Shown here piece by piece: positions 24,252 through 32,197 of a stretch of DNA of 64,000 nt. A program made the translations under genes and the position numbers. How positions within the stretch are numbered: the first letter of the stretch is position 1; every line of letters begins with the position of its first letter. Source of the stretch: Clostridiaceae bacterium OM02-2AC (GTDB lineage: Bacteria > Bacillota_I > Bacilli_A > Erysipelotrichales > Erysipelotrichaceae). The notes beneath the pieces were generated by a model. It did no database searches. It was given only the letters and a program-made list of their open reading frames with translations, and had not been told where the DNA came from. The DNA lies in NCBI GenBank assembly GCA_003481775.1, contig QULU01000004.1, positions 1 to 64,000 on the forward strand, given 5' to 3'.

Positions 24252-25646
24252 CTAGTCCGTGCCGTCGCCTTTCGCTTCGCACGTCGCCGTCCCGTCCTGC
24301 CTTGCATATGCAAGAGAACCTATGGTCTGCAAAAAATCATATCCTTTCGGGACTAAAGGCGTGTAAAATTCACTTATGACGCTTGTTCCCACATCACAAT
24401 AGCCACGCCCTTTGATACGCTTCTGGAAAAACTGTTTTTTCACATCAGAACCAAACAGCATACCGTAACCTAATTCGCTGATACGTCCCAACCCTACACG
24501 GAAATTGAAGTTATCTCTGATACCGTCCGAGAAATATTTTGCGTCTGGTCGCTGGCAGGCAACGATAAGGAAATACCCTGCTTGTCGCCCCAGCATGACG
24601 ATTTTCTTTAACTGGCTAAGTAAACTCACGCTTTCCTTTGTCCCCAGCATTTCAAAAAACGCCACATATTCATCAAAGATTAAAAAGCAGGGCGGTAAGC
24701 CAAGATAGGCGTAGTTTTCGCCCGTTTTATAGTTCGGGTGTTGCTTCATTTCTTCGCTTCGTTGTACCATGCCCTCATAAAAGGCATTGACGCAATCAAT
24801 CATTTCTTCTTTAGTGTGATACACATTTCCCATGACTGTCCCCAAGTCCGCAAGGTCAGCGTTCTTCGGGTCTAAAACGTAAAGAATAGCGTCTGTATGC
24901 AGTAGGGCTTCAATGAGCGTCAGCAAAAAGTACGTTTTACCGCCACCAGTCCCACCAGCAATTAAGGCGTGAGGTAGTGCGTCATATTCCCACACAAGAT
25001 TTTTCATCAGCCTAAGACAACCATTTTCTGCCCGTACCTCATCAATGGTAATGCGGTTCGCTATCATGTCATAAAGCAGGGTGTATTCGATATAGCCGTC
25101 ATGTAAGGTCTTGTCAGTCAGTTCGCAATACAAGCCACTTTCCAACTTATCCTCTAACCGTAAAAGCTGGTCTTGATATTTTCCCAACGTGATTTCACAG
25201 CGGATATGGAGCAGTCCCTTTTCCATTTGATAATAAATCTTCGGAAACCAGACGATTTTTTCCCTTGATCTGCTTTGCAGGTCAGTGAAAAAACCGCTGT
25301 CTTGTACGGTATCTGCTTCATACCATTTGTTTTCCAGTATCATTCTTGCCAGCTTTTGACGGTGCAGGAGCTTCTTGAAACTGTCATAGCAGAAGCGGTA
25401 ATACAGAAAAGCGACCAATGCACAAACACCAGTCGCTATCAGTATGGTTATGAAGTTGTAAGGGGAAAGCGTCAAGCCGTTTTCTAACAAGCTGAAATGC
25501 TCCCAGTCGGTACGCATGAGCTGTTTGATATTCAATAGCAGGAGAACCGCCACGAATACAAACAGAAGCGTACCTATGGAGAAATGATAGACAAGGTGCT
25601 TGTCGCTGGCTCTGATACGGTGTCCTTTATTAAAAATCATTCTCAT
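24252..25646 (-). CDS. FtsK/SpoIIIE-type coupling ATPase TcpA (ORF21)
   Basis: A 464-residue coupling protein like Tn916 ORF21 (461 residues). Two N-terminal membrane spans (about 18-40 and 62-85) anchor an FtsK-like motor with Walker A GGTGGGKT at 231-238 and Walker B LIFDEY at 323-328; RQAGYFLIVACQRPDA is a further hallmark. It brings the relaxase-DNA complex to the channel and pumps DNA. AAAGGAG precedes the ATG, and repeat copy B lies in its leader. The C-terminal codons run up to the oriT hairpin. Confidence 0.95.
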   Translation of the reverse strand: MRMIFNKGHRIRASDKHLVYHFSIGTLLFVFVAVLLLLNIKQLMRTDWEHFSLLENGLTLSPYNFITILIATGVCALVAFLYYRFCYDSFKKLLHRQKLARMILENKWYEADTVQDSGFFTDLQSRSREKIVWFPKIYYQMEKGLLHIRCEITLGKYQDQLLRLEDKLESGLYCELTDKTLHDGYIEYTLLYDMIANRITIDEVRAENGCLRLMKNLVWEYDALPHALIAGGTGGGKTYFLLTLIEALLHTDAILYVLDPKNADLADLGTVMGNVYHTKEEMIDCVNAFYEGMVQRSEEMKQHPNYKTGENYAYLGLPPCFLIFDEYVAFFEMLGTKESVSLLSQLKKIVMLGRQAGYFLIVACQRPDAKYFSDGIRDNFNFRVGLGRISELGYGMLFGSDVKKQFFQKRIKGRGYCDVGTSVISEFYTPLVPKGYDFLQTIGSLAYARQDGTATCEAKGDGTD

Positions 25647-25669
25647 AAATCAATCACTCCTTTCTGGGT

Positions 25670-25737
25670 ACGAAAAAAGCAGTTAATCCTAAGACTAACT
25701 GCTTTGTGTGTATGGATATAAAATTGTCAAACTGAAA
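25670..25737. repeat. Leader/terminator repeat, copy B
   Basis: AAGCAGTTA (25677-25685) and TAACTGCTT (25696-25704) form a perfect 9-bp stem, with six A before it giving T6 on the minus strand. It lies between the DUF3795 cargo gene and tcpA and matches copy A (21951-22018) beyond the hairpin too. Confidence 0.75.
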
Positions 25738-25745
25738 TTTGAAAA

Positions 25746-26288
25746 TCACTTTTTCTTGATAAGTTTCAGTTTTATATTTCTTCTTTCAGCAATCTTCTGA
25801 AACACCTCCACCACATACAAGCATTGTGCCTTAAATGGTAGTAAGGACAATTCGTCATTGGATTGTATTTGTTTCATTGCTTCTTGTAATTCTGAAAGTT
25901 CTAATAAATTGACTGCCACACAAAAGAAAGTCTTTCTACGCCCGTCATTATAGTTAGAAAGTAAGTAAGAAAGAATTTGTGTTTTTTCCTGCTGTTCAAG
26001 ATTATATTGCTCAATGCCTATGTTTTTTGCTCTTTCTAAATCTGCTTTTCGCCGTTTATGCGTGATGAAAGAATCATAATCATCAATGTGTTGATATTTT
26101 TCGCATGGATATTGTCTGCATTCATAGCAATATTCAATCTGTCCATGTTCAAGACTACATTTTGCAATTCTGCATGATTGATTACCATTGCCACAACCGC
26201 CACAGTAATTTCCCAAAAGCATAGGGCATAGTCTGCAATTCAATCCGCAAAGAGAAAATAATTGATTTTTGCGTTCAAATCCTTTCAT
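25746..26288 (-). CDS. DUF3795 family cysteine-rich protein
   Basis: A 180-residue protein with a Cys-rich N-terminal metal-binding region: CGLNCRLCPMLLGNYCGGCG (about residues 14-33), then further Cys pairs in CRIAKC and CYECRQYPC. This is the DUF3795 pattern, probably a zinc site; the function is unknown. The C-terminal half is helical. It is the last of three cargo genes placed between ydcP (orf22) and tcpA, 24 bp after the VOC gene, and is closed off by repeat copy B. Confidence 0.8.
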   Translation of the reverse strand: MKGFERKNQLFSLCGLNCRLCPMLLGNYCGGCGNGNQSCRIAKCSLEHGQIEYCYECRQYPCEKYQHIDDYDSFITHKRRKADLERAKNIGIEQYNLEQQEKTQILSYLLSNYNDGRRKTFFCVAVNLLELSELQEAMKQIQSNDELSLLPFKAQCLYVVEVFQKIAERRNIKLKLIKKK

Positions 26289-26312
26289 AGTATTAGTCTC
26301 CTAACTTTCAAT

Positions 26313-26771
26313 TTATCGCATACAGGCATTTATAAATTTCATAGGTACATCCATACGTTCTGCAACTTGTTCTGGTGTCATTCCACTATTTAAGAAACGC
26401 TTGCACACTATCTTCATGTTTTCTCCAACTTCGATAATATGTTTATCTGGGTCATAAAAGCGGACTACACGCTGTCCCCATGAATGTTCTATAATAGGGT
26501 GGACATATTCAATATCATATTCTTTCAGCCTATCAGCAAATTTATCAAAATCATCTTCTTCAAAATAGACTTCAAAATTGTTACCACCAAAAGAAATATC
26601 ACTTGTACCGATAAACTCTTTGTATGTTTCACTTGTCTGTAAGGCTAAGCCACCTGTTAAAGTTTTATTTGCTCCAAAATCCATAATGACATGAAGTCCA
26701 AAAACCTTTTTATAAAACTCAATTGATTTATCTATATCAGTTACTACCAACATAGGGTTTTTTAATTTCAT
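26313..26771 (-). CDS. VOC superfamily (glyoxalase/bleomycin-resistance-like) protein
   Basis: A 152-residue vicinal-oxygen-chelate protein. The first beta-alpha-beta unit reads NPMLVVTDIDKSIEFYKKVFG, and the second contains EVYFEEDDFDKFADRLKEY and VRFYDPDKHIIEVGE, with the glutamate typical of metal sites. A C-terminal add-on of about 25 residues (GMTPEQVAERMDVPMKFI) looks like a small helix-turn-helix. Start at 26771 has GGAGGT eight bases upstream. Members act as glyoxalases, dioxygenases or antibiotic-binding proteins; which applies cannot be told. Confidence 0.88.
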   Translation of the reverse strand: MKLKNPMLVVTDIDKSIEFYKKVFGLHVIMDFGANKTLTGGLALQTSETYKEFIGTSDISFGGNNFEVYFEEDDFDKFADRLKEYDIEYVHPIIEHSWGQRVVRFYDPDKHIIEVGENMKIVCKRFLNSGMTPEQVAERMDVPMKFINACMR

Positions 26772-26877
26772 TTTTGCTACCTCCACAACTTCCAATTTTC
26801 TTTATGTCCACATGACAGCATTTTCATATATCCGCTATTATAAGAAACTATCCATTTGCTAATGGTGTGGTAATAAA

Positions 26878-27291
26878 CTACTTTCTATTTGGTTTTCTTT
26901 TTATCCTCAAAAGTTTAACAAAATCGTCAAACAAAGTTGTATCTGTTGGCTCAAACATCAGCCATTTTCCGTCATGGTAAGTTTTTGTTTCATCATAAAT
27001 TCTCTGAACTTCTTTTGAATAATTATCTCTATCTGTATCGAATTTTAACCGTTCATCTTTACCTAAGATAATCATAAATCCCACACAGTTTTCTCTAGCA
27101 TATAAGGCACATAATGTCTTGCCACCTCGACGATACTTATATTCATAATCCCATGCTTTGCCACCTTTATTCCATAGACATTCCATTTCATACTTTTCAT
27201 CAATCAAGGCACACAATTCATTCCATACACTATATAATGATTGTCCGACCAAAGCAGTCATTTCCTCTGCATTAGGTATTTTATCTAGCAT
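26878..27291 (-). CDS. DUF3788 family protein, second copy
   Basis: A 137-residue DUF3788 protein: KAWDYEYKYRRGGKTLCALY and DGKWLMFEP match the family blocks seen also in the protein at 7428-7862, with low overall identity. Start at the second ATG (27291) gives GGAG at eight bases; the first ATG would be too close. It heads the three-gene cargo block and has a strong promoter. Function unknown. Confidence 0.8.
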   Translation of the reverse strand: MLDKIPNAEEMTALVGQSLYSVWNELCALIDEKYEMECLWNKGGKAWDYEYKYRRGGKTLCALYARENCVGFMIILGKDERLKFDTDRDNYSKEVQRIYDETKTYHDGKWLMFEPTDTTLFDDFVKLLRIKRKPNRK

Positions 27292-27337
27292 ACACATTTC
27301 TCCTTTATAAGTCTAAATTAACTGTTTCCATATCAAT

Positions 27338-27366
27338 ATTATAACAATTGTTGATATCTGCTACAA
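27338..27366 (-). promoter_or_regulatory. Promoter of the DUF3788-VOC-DUF3795 cargo
   Basis: TTGTAG and a perfect TATAAT separated by 17 bp on the minus strand, 47-75 bp upstream of the DUF3788 start. The cargo therefore has its own transcription start inside the conjugation operon. Confidence 0.65.
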
Positions 27367-27386
27367 CGAAAAACTAGTTTGTCAGC

Positions 27387-27776
27387 TTACTTTTTCTGCT
27401 GTCCCTGCGGAGCATTGTTCTGTGTATTTCCAGCCTGACCGCCTTTGTTCTTCAACACAATATCATCAGCCTTGATGTACCAATCAACCGTAGTCCCTCT
27501 AAAGTTGGCATTTGCCACCGTATCAGCTACGGGATTGATAAGTTCCACTTCTGCATTGTAAGGGAAGTCCTTTACGGGAACATCGGCAGGGATTGATACT
27601 TGTATCATGCGTTCCTGCACACTACATTTCAAATCATAAGTACGACGCTTGATTTCATCACTTGTCGTTCCATCCTCATTTTCTACACGCACCTCATGTC
27701 GAAGTGCAGAGAATTTCAATACTCCAAAAGTTTTTTCGTTATCTAATACAATTCCATTTGCTAATCTCATAATCAA
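27387..27776 (-). CDS. YdcP/DUF961 conjugation protein (ORF22)
   Basis: A 129-residue DUF961 protein like Tn916 ORF22: MRLANGIVLDNEKTFGVLKF at the start, IQVSIPADV in the middle and FRGTTVDWYIKADDIVL near the end, followed by a Gln/Asn-rich tail. These early transfer-operon proteins are conserved across ICEBs1 and Tn916, and their role is not settled. It begins 9 bp after its paralogue ORF23. Confidence 0.92.
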   Translation of the reverse strand: MIMRLANGIVLDNEKTFGVLKFSALRHEVRVENEDGTTSDEIKRRTYDLKCSVQERMIQVSIPADVPVKDFPYNAEVELINPVADTVANANFRGTTVDWYIKADDIVLKNKGGQAGNTQNNAPQGQQKK

Positions 27777-27785
27777 ATCCCCCCC

Positions 27786-28109
27786 TTATTTACTTTCTGC
27801 TGGTAACATATCATCAGCCATTAAAATGTAGTTTGTAAATCCACGTCCTTTGACGTTGTAGCCCTCTGCGGTAATGCGTGGGTTAATCAGCTTTACTTTC
27901 TGCTCTGGCTTAAAATGCTTCTCGCCAGCTTTTGCAGGCAATACAACGATAATGTCGTCGGCTCTCTGAATATCCGAATACAAGTTGTAGCTTCTTGATA
28001 CGGGAGTGTAACGTCCATTGATACGTTGCTGGTCTACTTTATTTTCCCCTGCAAATTCCAAGTTTCCAAAAGTCTGTGCCATATTCGGCACGATATATTT
28101 TAATTCCAT
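27786..28109 (-). CDS. YdcP/DUF961 conjugation protein (ORF23)
   Basis: A 107-residue DUF961 protein like Tn916 ORF23 and a paralogue of the next gene, sharing the pattern LEFAGEN...RSYNLYSDIQ and GFTNYILMADDML. It leads the conserved transfer operon. GAGGTAAAACACT gives a GAGG site upstream of the ATG. Confidence 0.92.
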   Translation of the reverse strand: MELKYIVPNMAQTFGNLEFAGENKVDQQRINGRYTPVSRSYNLYSDIQRADDIIVVLPAKAGEKHFKPEQKVKLINPRITAEGYNVKGRGFTNYILMADDMLPAESK

Positions 28110-28132
28110 AGTGTTTTACCTCGTTTCTTTCT

Positions 28133-28321
28133 TTAAGTTTGATTGTTGTGTATTCTGGCGGTTAATGAGATACCAGCAAGCCCCCAGATAGTAAAGGGTA
28201 AATAAATGCTAACGCCCCCTTGACTATCCGTGTTCTTGCAGGTAATCGGCAGACAAGCCAGAATAAGATATAGTCTGCCTTTATATGTTACGGCGGAGAG
28301 CGTGATTTTTCTTTCCTCATA
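28133..28321 (-). pseudogene. Small conjugation-region gene with an A-run frameshift
   Basis: The ATG at 28321, 12 bp after the adhesin stop and behind AAGGCGG, opens MRKEK... and would stop after ten codons. One extra A in the run of five (28307-28311 on the plus strand as T) would restore a 61-codon frame that reads KGRLYLILACLPITCKN, then YLPFTIWGLAGISLTARIHN. The hydrophobic, coding-like sequence makes a one-base deletion, a sequencing error or transcript slippage on the A run the likely explanations. Confidence 0.45.
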
Positions 28322-28332
28322 CAGCTACCGCC

Positions 28333-31300
28333 TTATGATTTCTTCATCTTACGACGTTTAAAGAAATATGTACCAGTTAAACCAGCACCAGAGATACAAA
28401 GCATTGCAATCAGTCCGTAAAGGTTTGTATTGTCGCCCGTTTTTGGACTGTCTGTTTTCGTAGGTGTATCTGGTGTAGTTGACTTCTCTGATTCTTCTGG
28501 GGTAGGAGTTTCTGGTACTTCTTTGATAGTAACCGTCTGCCCGTCGTCCTCAATATCCTTATGCTCCGTAACTTTTATCGGTTCATCTGGATTGCTTAAA
28601 TCGTATAATTCCTCAAAAGTTACAAGCTGTTTACCGCCAAGAGAAGAAGCGTCAAAAGTAAACTCAATCTTTGCTTCCATAGTTTCGCTGTCAGCCGTAA
28701 AGATATAATCATTTTCAACACGCTTGTCATTGATGATAAGCTCGGCATTTTCATCTTTTAACATCTGCCAGCCCACAAGCTGATACTTCGTACCGACTTC
28801 TAAGCCCTCTAACTTGACTGTATCAACGATAGTTACGTCTTTTCCAGCTTCAATCTCTTTCTTACCGTCCTTATCTGTAGCTATCGTATGAATTTTGATG
28901 ATACGCTCTGTGATAAGCACTGTCTGTCCGTCGTCATCAATGTCCTTGTGTTCCGCAACTTTCACGGGTTCTTCTGGATTGCTTAAATCGTATAATTCCT
29001 CAAAGGTTACAAGGCTCTTACCGCCAAGAGCAGACGCATTGAAAGTATAAGCGATTTCCACTTTCATAGCTTCAGCATCAGCAACAAAAGTATAGTCATT
29101 TTCCACACGCTTGTTATTGATGATTAGCTCTGCATTTTCTTCTTTTAACATCTGCCAGCCTTTCAACTGATATTTTGTCCCTTTGATAAGACCGTCTAAT
29201 TTGACTGTATCAATGATAGTTACGTCTTTCCCAGCAAGAATAGTCTTTTCGCCGTCCTTGCTGGTAGCGGTAGTATGGATAGTGATTTCTTTTTCGTATG
29301 CATCAGTCAGCGTACCTAAATCAACCACAACCTTATTTCTGGAAATGACAATCTCAAACGGTGGAATAAGTTTGAAGCCTTTGTTGCTTTCACAACGTAA
29401 TTCTTCAATGATGTAGGTATCATAAAGCAAAGCACCTTTGCTGTCGTCTGGTTCAGAAGTACCAAACCATACACCGTCCTCACTTGTTTTTCCTGCATTG
29501 GTATTGTGCTTGTGGGAAGCCCAATTTGACGCAGTAGAGAACTGTCCGTTATCATCAGTTACGACAATATGACTTTCGCCCGTCGTCTTGCTTGTGATCC
29601 TGAACGGAACATCTGCAAGACGCTTGTGCGAACCTGCTCCAATCTTTACGCCCTCAATATCGCCACGTTTAATCTGGTTATAGATAGAGTGAGCCTCGTC
29701 GGTCAAATCTACGATTTTTCCATTCTCTGTGATTTCAAAGTCAATCTTTTTTGCACCCTCTGTCAAATATCCCTCTGGCGGTTTTTGTTCAGACAGCCTA
29801 AATTTTCCGTAAGGTAACAAACCAGCAGAAGTAGAAGCGATACCCTCAATGTCGGTATAGATTGTCTTTACTACTTCATTTTTCTTGTATAGCTTGCCCT
29901 CAACCAAGACAGTATTATCATTTAAGGAAATGATTTCAAAAGTGGTATCTTTCAAATTCGCACCGCCTTGAGCTTTCGTGTCACCCGTTTCTAAATCTCG
30001 TTTTTGGATTTTCACACCGCCACGAATGACTTTATCTGATACATGGTACTGATTACTTCCAGACAATACGGCAAGGTCGCCGTCCTCTGTAATCTGTGTC
30101 AGATACATTCCTTTTATCTGTTCTTCGCTACCGTCAGCCTGCATATATGCACCCGCTAACAAGTAACCCGACGGACTTTTTGTTTCCTCAACAGTTAGTG
30201 TTCCTAATGGAAGTACGTTTTTACCGTCCTGCGTATAGAAGCTGTCCCCAGATACTTTATATTTGTCAGCTAAACGAGTAATGTAATGGATAGCACCGTC
30301 GCTGTCTTTTTCAGCGATAGTCTTTGTTACCCATGTTCTTGTAGGCTGTGCTGGAAGATTGTTCTTGTTGTAATATCCAGCGTAGAAGTTCCATGTAAAC
30401 TCTGCTCCCTCTAAAGAAGCGTTTCCCTGCGGATTGGATTTCTGTGTTTCCATGTCAATCTTGAACAGCTCAATCAAGGTATCTGTTACTTTTGGAGTAT
30501 CAGATACTTTTAAAGTCGCTGTTTTTCCAGCTTCCACAGATAAAGAGTAAACTGTTTTATCAATTTTAAATCCTGCTGGTGCAGAAAGTTCCTTGATATA
30601 TACTGTAGTGGCTCTTACTTCAACAGCTTCTGCATTTCCGCTAGTATCAGTCGTAAGGGTGGCAAGCTGTTTCGTGCAGTCTTTATCAGAATACACACCA
30701 TACGTTGCACCAGCGATTGAATAAATCCCGTTGCCGTCTGTAATATTGGCATTGGTGGAAGTCTTTTGAAGTTTGGTATTTCCGACAGCTAACTTCGCCC
30801 AGAATTGCCCTAACTCTTGACCCTCGCCAGAGTAGATATATCCGCCACAGTCATAACGTCCTTTGTTTTCTTTCACAAAGGCTTTTGCTCCTGCGAATAC
30901 TTCATCTTGCGTTGCCTTTGGTATTTCGTCATAAGAAGCTCGCACGTTATCACATTGCCAACCAAGATGTACGCTTAGTCTCTGCCAGACAACAAGCTGT
31001 CTTAAAAGGTAAGCGTGTTTGCTACTAAGCCCCGTATGACTTTTAGCATACTGTTTAACATATTCAATGGATAAAGCAACATCACTTATCTGGTCGGCAC
31101 TCATACGGGTGCTTGCGTCAGAACGTGTTTTATAACCATTTTTGAAAGCTGTGTTGATGTCGATACAATAAGCGTCCTCGCCCTCAACTTTCATGTGCCC
31201 CTCATTAAACGTTTCTGTAATAGAGCCGTCATTGTTGACACGTTCTACAATACCAACACGCTCGGCAGACTCCGTCCAATACTGTGTTTCCGACGCATGA

Positions 31301-31380
31301 ACAGCCATTGTCGGTAATGCAGTAAGAACGATTGGAAAGGCTAGAAAGCCCGTACATAATCGCTTTAATATCTTTTTCAT
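28333..31380 (-). CDS. LPXTG-type adhesin with thioester, SpaA/Cna-B and VaFE domains
   Basis: About 1015 residues. Start at 31380 (MKKILKRL) follows AAAGGAG; a signal peptide ends near residue 30. An N-terminal thioester-type domain has Cys at about residue 72 (DAYCIDINT) and a Gln-containing RQLVVWQRL helix. Several SpaA/Cna-B-like isopeptide domains follow, then two near-identical VaFE repeats (LVTFEELYDLSNP in each, about residues 700-950), a Thr/Pro stalk, SPKTGDN sorting motif, membrane span and RRKMKKS tail. It is probably bound to peptidoglycan by sortase. At the entry end of the transfer operon it may aid mating-pair contact; that is inference. Confidence 0.92.
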   Translation of the reverse strand: MKKILKRLCTGFLAFPIVLTALPTMAVHASETQYWTESAERVGIVERVNNDGSITETFNEGHMKVEGEDAYCIDINTAFKNGYKTRSDASTRMSADQISDVALSIEYVKQYAKSHTGLSSKHAYLLRQLVVWQRLSVHLGWQCDNVRASYDEIPKATQDEVFAGAKAFVKENKGRYDCGGYIYSGEGQELGQFWAKLAVGNTKLQKTSTNANITDGNGIYSIAGATYGVYSDKDCTKQLATLTTDTSGNAEAVEVRATTVYIKELSAPAGFKIDKTVYSLSVEAGKTATLKVSDTPKVTDTLIELFKIDMETQKSNPQGNASLEGAEFTWNFYAGYYNKNNLPAQPTRTWVTKTIAEKDSDGAIHYITRLADKYKVSGDSFYTQDGKNVLPLGTLTVEETKSPSGYLLAGAYMQADGSEEQIKGMYLTQITEDGDLAVLSGSNQYHVSDKVIRGGVKIQKRDLETGDTKAQGGANLKDTTFEIISLNDNTVLVEGKLYKKNEVVKTIYTDIEGIASTSAGLLPYGKFRLSEQKPPEGYLTEGAKKIDFEITENGKIVDLTDEAHSIYNQIKRGDIEGVKIGAGSHKRLADVPFRITSKTTGESHIVVTDDNGQFSTASNWASHKHNTNAGKTSEDGVWFGTSEPDDSKGALLYDTYIIEELRCESNKGFKLIPPFEIVISRNKVVVDLGTLTDAYEKEITIHTTATSKDGEKTILAGKDVTIIDTVKLDGLIKGTKYQLKGWQMLKEENAELIINNKRVENDYTFVADAEAMKVEIAYTFNASALGGKSLVTFEELYDLSNPEEPVKVAEHKDIDDDGQTVLITERIIKIHTIATDKDGKKEIEAGKDVTIVDTVKLEGLEVGTKYQLVGWQMLKDENAELIINDKRVENDYIFTADSETMEAKIEFTFDASSLGGKQLVTFEELYDLSNPDEPIKVTEHKDIEDDGQTVTIKEVPETPTPEESEKSTTPDTPTKTDSPKTGDNTNLYGLIAMLCISGAGLTGTYFFKRRKMKKS

Positions 31381-31572
31381 AATTCTTAATGCTCCTTTCA
31401 TTTTGGGTAATAAAATAGCCGTCCACTAGGATCGGCTGGAAATAGAAAAGGAACGCTGATATTGTGCGTTCCGTAGTCTATGAAGTATTCAATTTTTCTT
31501 GTTTCAATACTGATGTGCTGTACCGTATCTTTGCATATCTGGGAAATAGGACGTATCAAGGCTCATTCAATC

Positions 31573-31589
31573 GTAGTAAATTAGTAGTA
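31573..31589 (+). repeat. Int arm-type (DR2-like) site, right end
   Basis: GTAGTAAATTAGTAGTA differs at one of 17 positions from the copy at 4239-4255 and is in the same orientation. Confidence 0.7.
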
Positions 31590-31640
31590 TTTTGATGTGT
31601 TTAGCTCCTTGATAATGCCGATAGATACAGCGTTTTAGCG

Positions 31641-31667
31641 GATAATCAAATTTTTAGTGTGTTTTTA
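31641..31667 (-). repeat. Right terminal inverted repeat of the ICE
   Basis: Reverse complement begins TAAAAAC and ends GATTATC; 22 of 27 positions match the left end at 4096-4122. Confidence 0.75.
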
Positions 31668-31771
31668 TGAAAAAAATATAGATAGTTTAAATCCTTATTA
31701 CAAAACAATATTATATAGAGAAAACTAAATATTATAGCAAATAAAAATAATAAATCCTAAAGGAGATAATC

Positions 31772-32086
31772 ATGACGATACAAACAATCAACGATTTTAA
31801 AAATAAATTTATCAACACTAACTATGCATTTTTTACCGATATATTCACTAAGCCAATCTGGGGTGACATGGGCGAAGATACCGCCTCCATCACACTGACA
31901 GTGATTGAAAACACTTGGCATCTGCACTTCATACGTACCCAAAGCGGTGAGCCATATCCATTAAGTGACACCGTATGTAATGTAATTGATGAATACGAAA
32001 AGGATTTAACCGACGAAGAAGTATTTGAATTCTTAGCGCATCACAATATCCTGAAGGAATTTGAGGACGCTGTATCAAAGCTTTAA
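31772..32086 (+). CDS. Unknown 104-residue protein flanking the ICE
   Basis: Not recognised. A small acidic protein with no signal or membrane span; the second half (DEYEKDLTDEEVFEFLAHH) is helical. AAAGGAG precedes the ATG. It is on the same strand as the R-M operon and just outside the right ICE end, so before ICE insertion it lay about 100 bp behind the unknown R-M-operon gene and may belong to that island. A terminator follows. Confidence 0.6.
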   Translation: MTIQTINDFKNKFINTNYAFFTDIFTKPIWGDMGEDTASITLTVIENTWHLHFIRTQSGEPYPLSDTVCNVIDEYEKDLTDEEVFEFLAHHNILKEFEDAVSKL

Positions 32087-32131
32087 TGTCTTCAATCTAT
32101 ACAAAAAAAAAAACGAATACAATACTATAAA

Positions 32132-32181
32132 GACTGCCTGTCAAAGAAAATTTATTATTCTTCAAACAGACAGTCCTTTTT
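32132..32181 (+). terminator. Terminator after the 104-residue gene
   Basis: GACTGCCTGT (32132-32141) and ACAGACAGTC (32166-32175) pair with one G-U position and are followed by CTTTTT. It separates the plus-strand flanking gene from the convergent ABC exporter genes. Confidence 0.7.
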
Positions 32182-32197
32182 CATTTCAAAACACTAC

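Larger units (their letters stand above)
4096..31667. mobile_element. Tn916-family integrative conjugative element
   Basis: About 27.6 kb bounded by imperfect 27-bp terminal inverted repeats and containing int/xis at one end and the full Tn916-type conjugation order: two YdcP proteins, TcpA, oriT, MobT, small membrane proteins, ArdA, TcpE, VirB4-like ATPase, VirB6-like protein, NlpC/P60 hydrolase and TcpC. The tet(M) position is occupied by other cargo. Exact ends may differ by a few coupling bases. The element sits directly behind the R-M operon. All conjugation genes seem intact apart from one small frameshifted reading frame near the right end and a redundant broken tcpC, so it may still be mobile. 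Confidence 0.9.
31381..31771. other. Right-end non-coding region of the ICE and junction
   Basis: No gene. It holds the adhesin leader, the DR2-like Int arm site (31573), an AATGCCGATA copy (about 31614) shared with the left end, the right terminal inverted repeat and, outside it, AT-rich DNA leading to the next gene. The base run TTTTTATGAAAAAAA at the junction is typical of Tn916-type targets. Confidence 0.6.
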
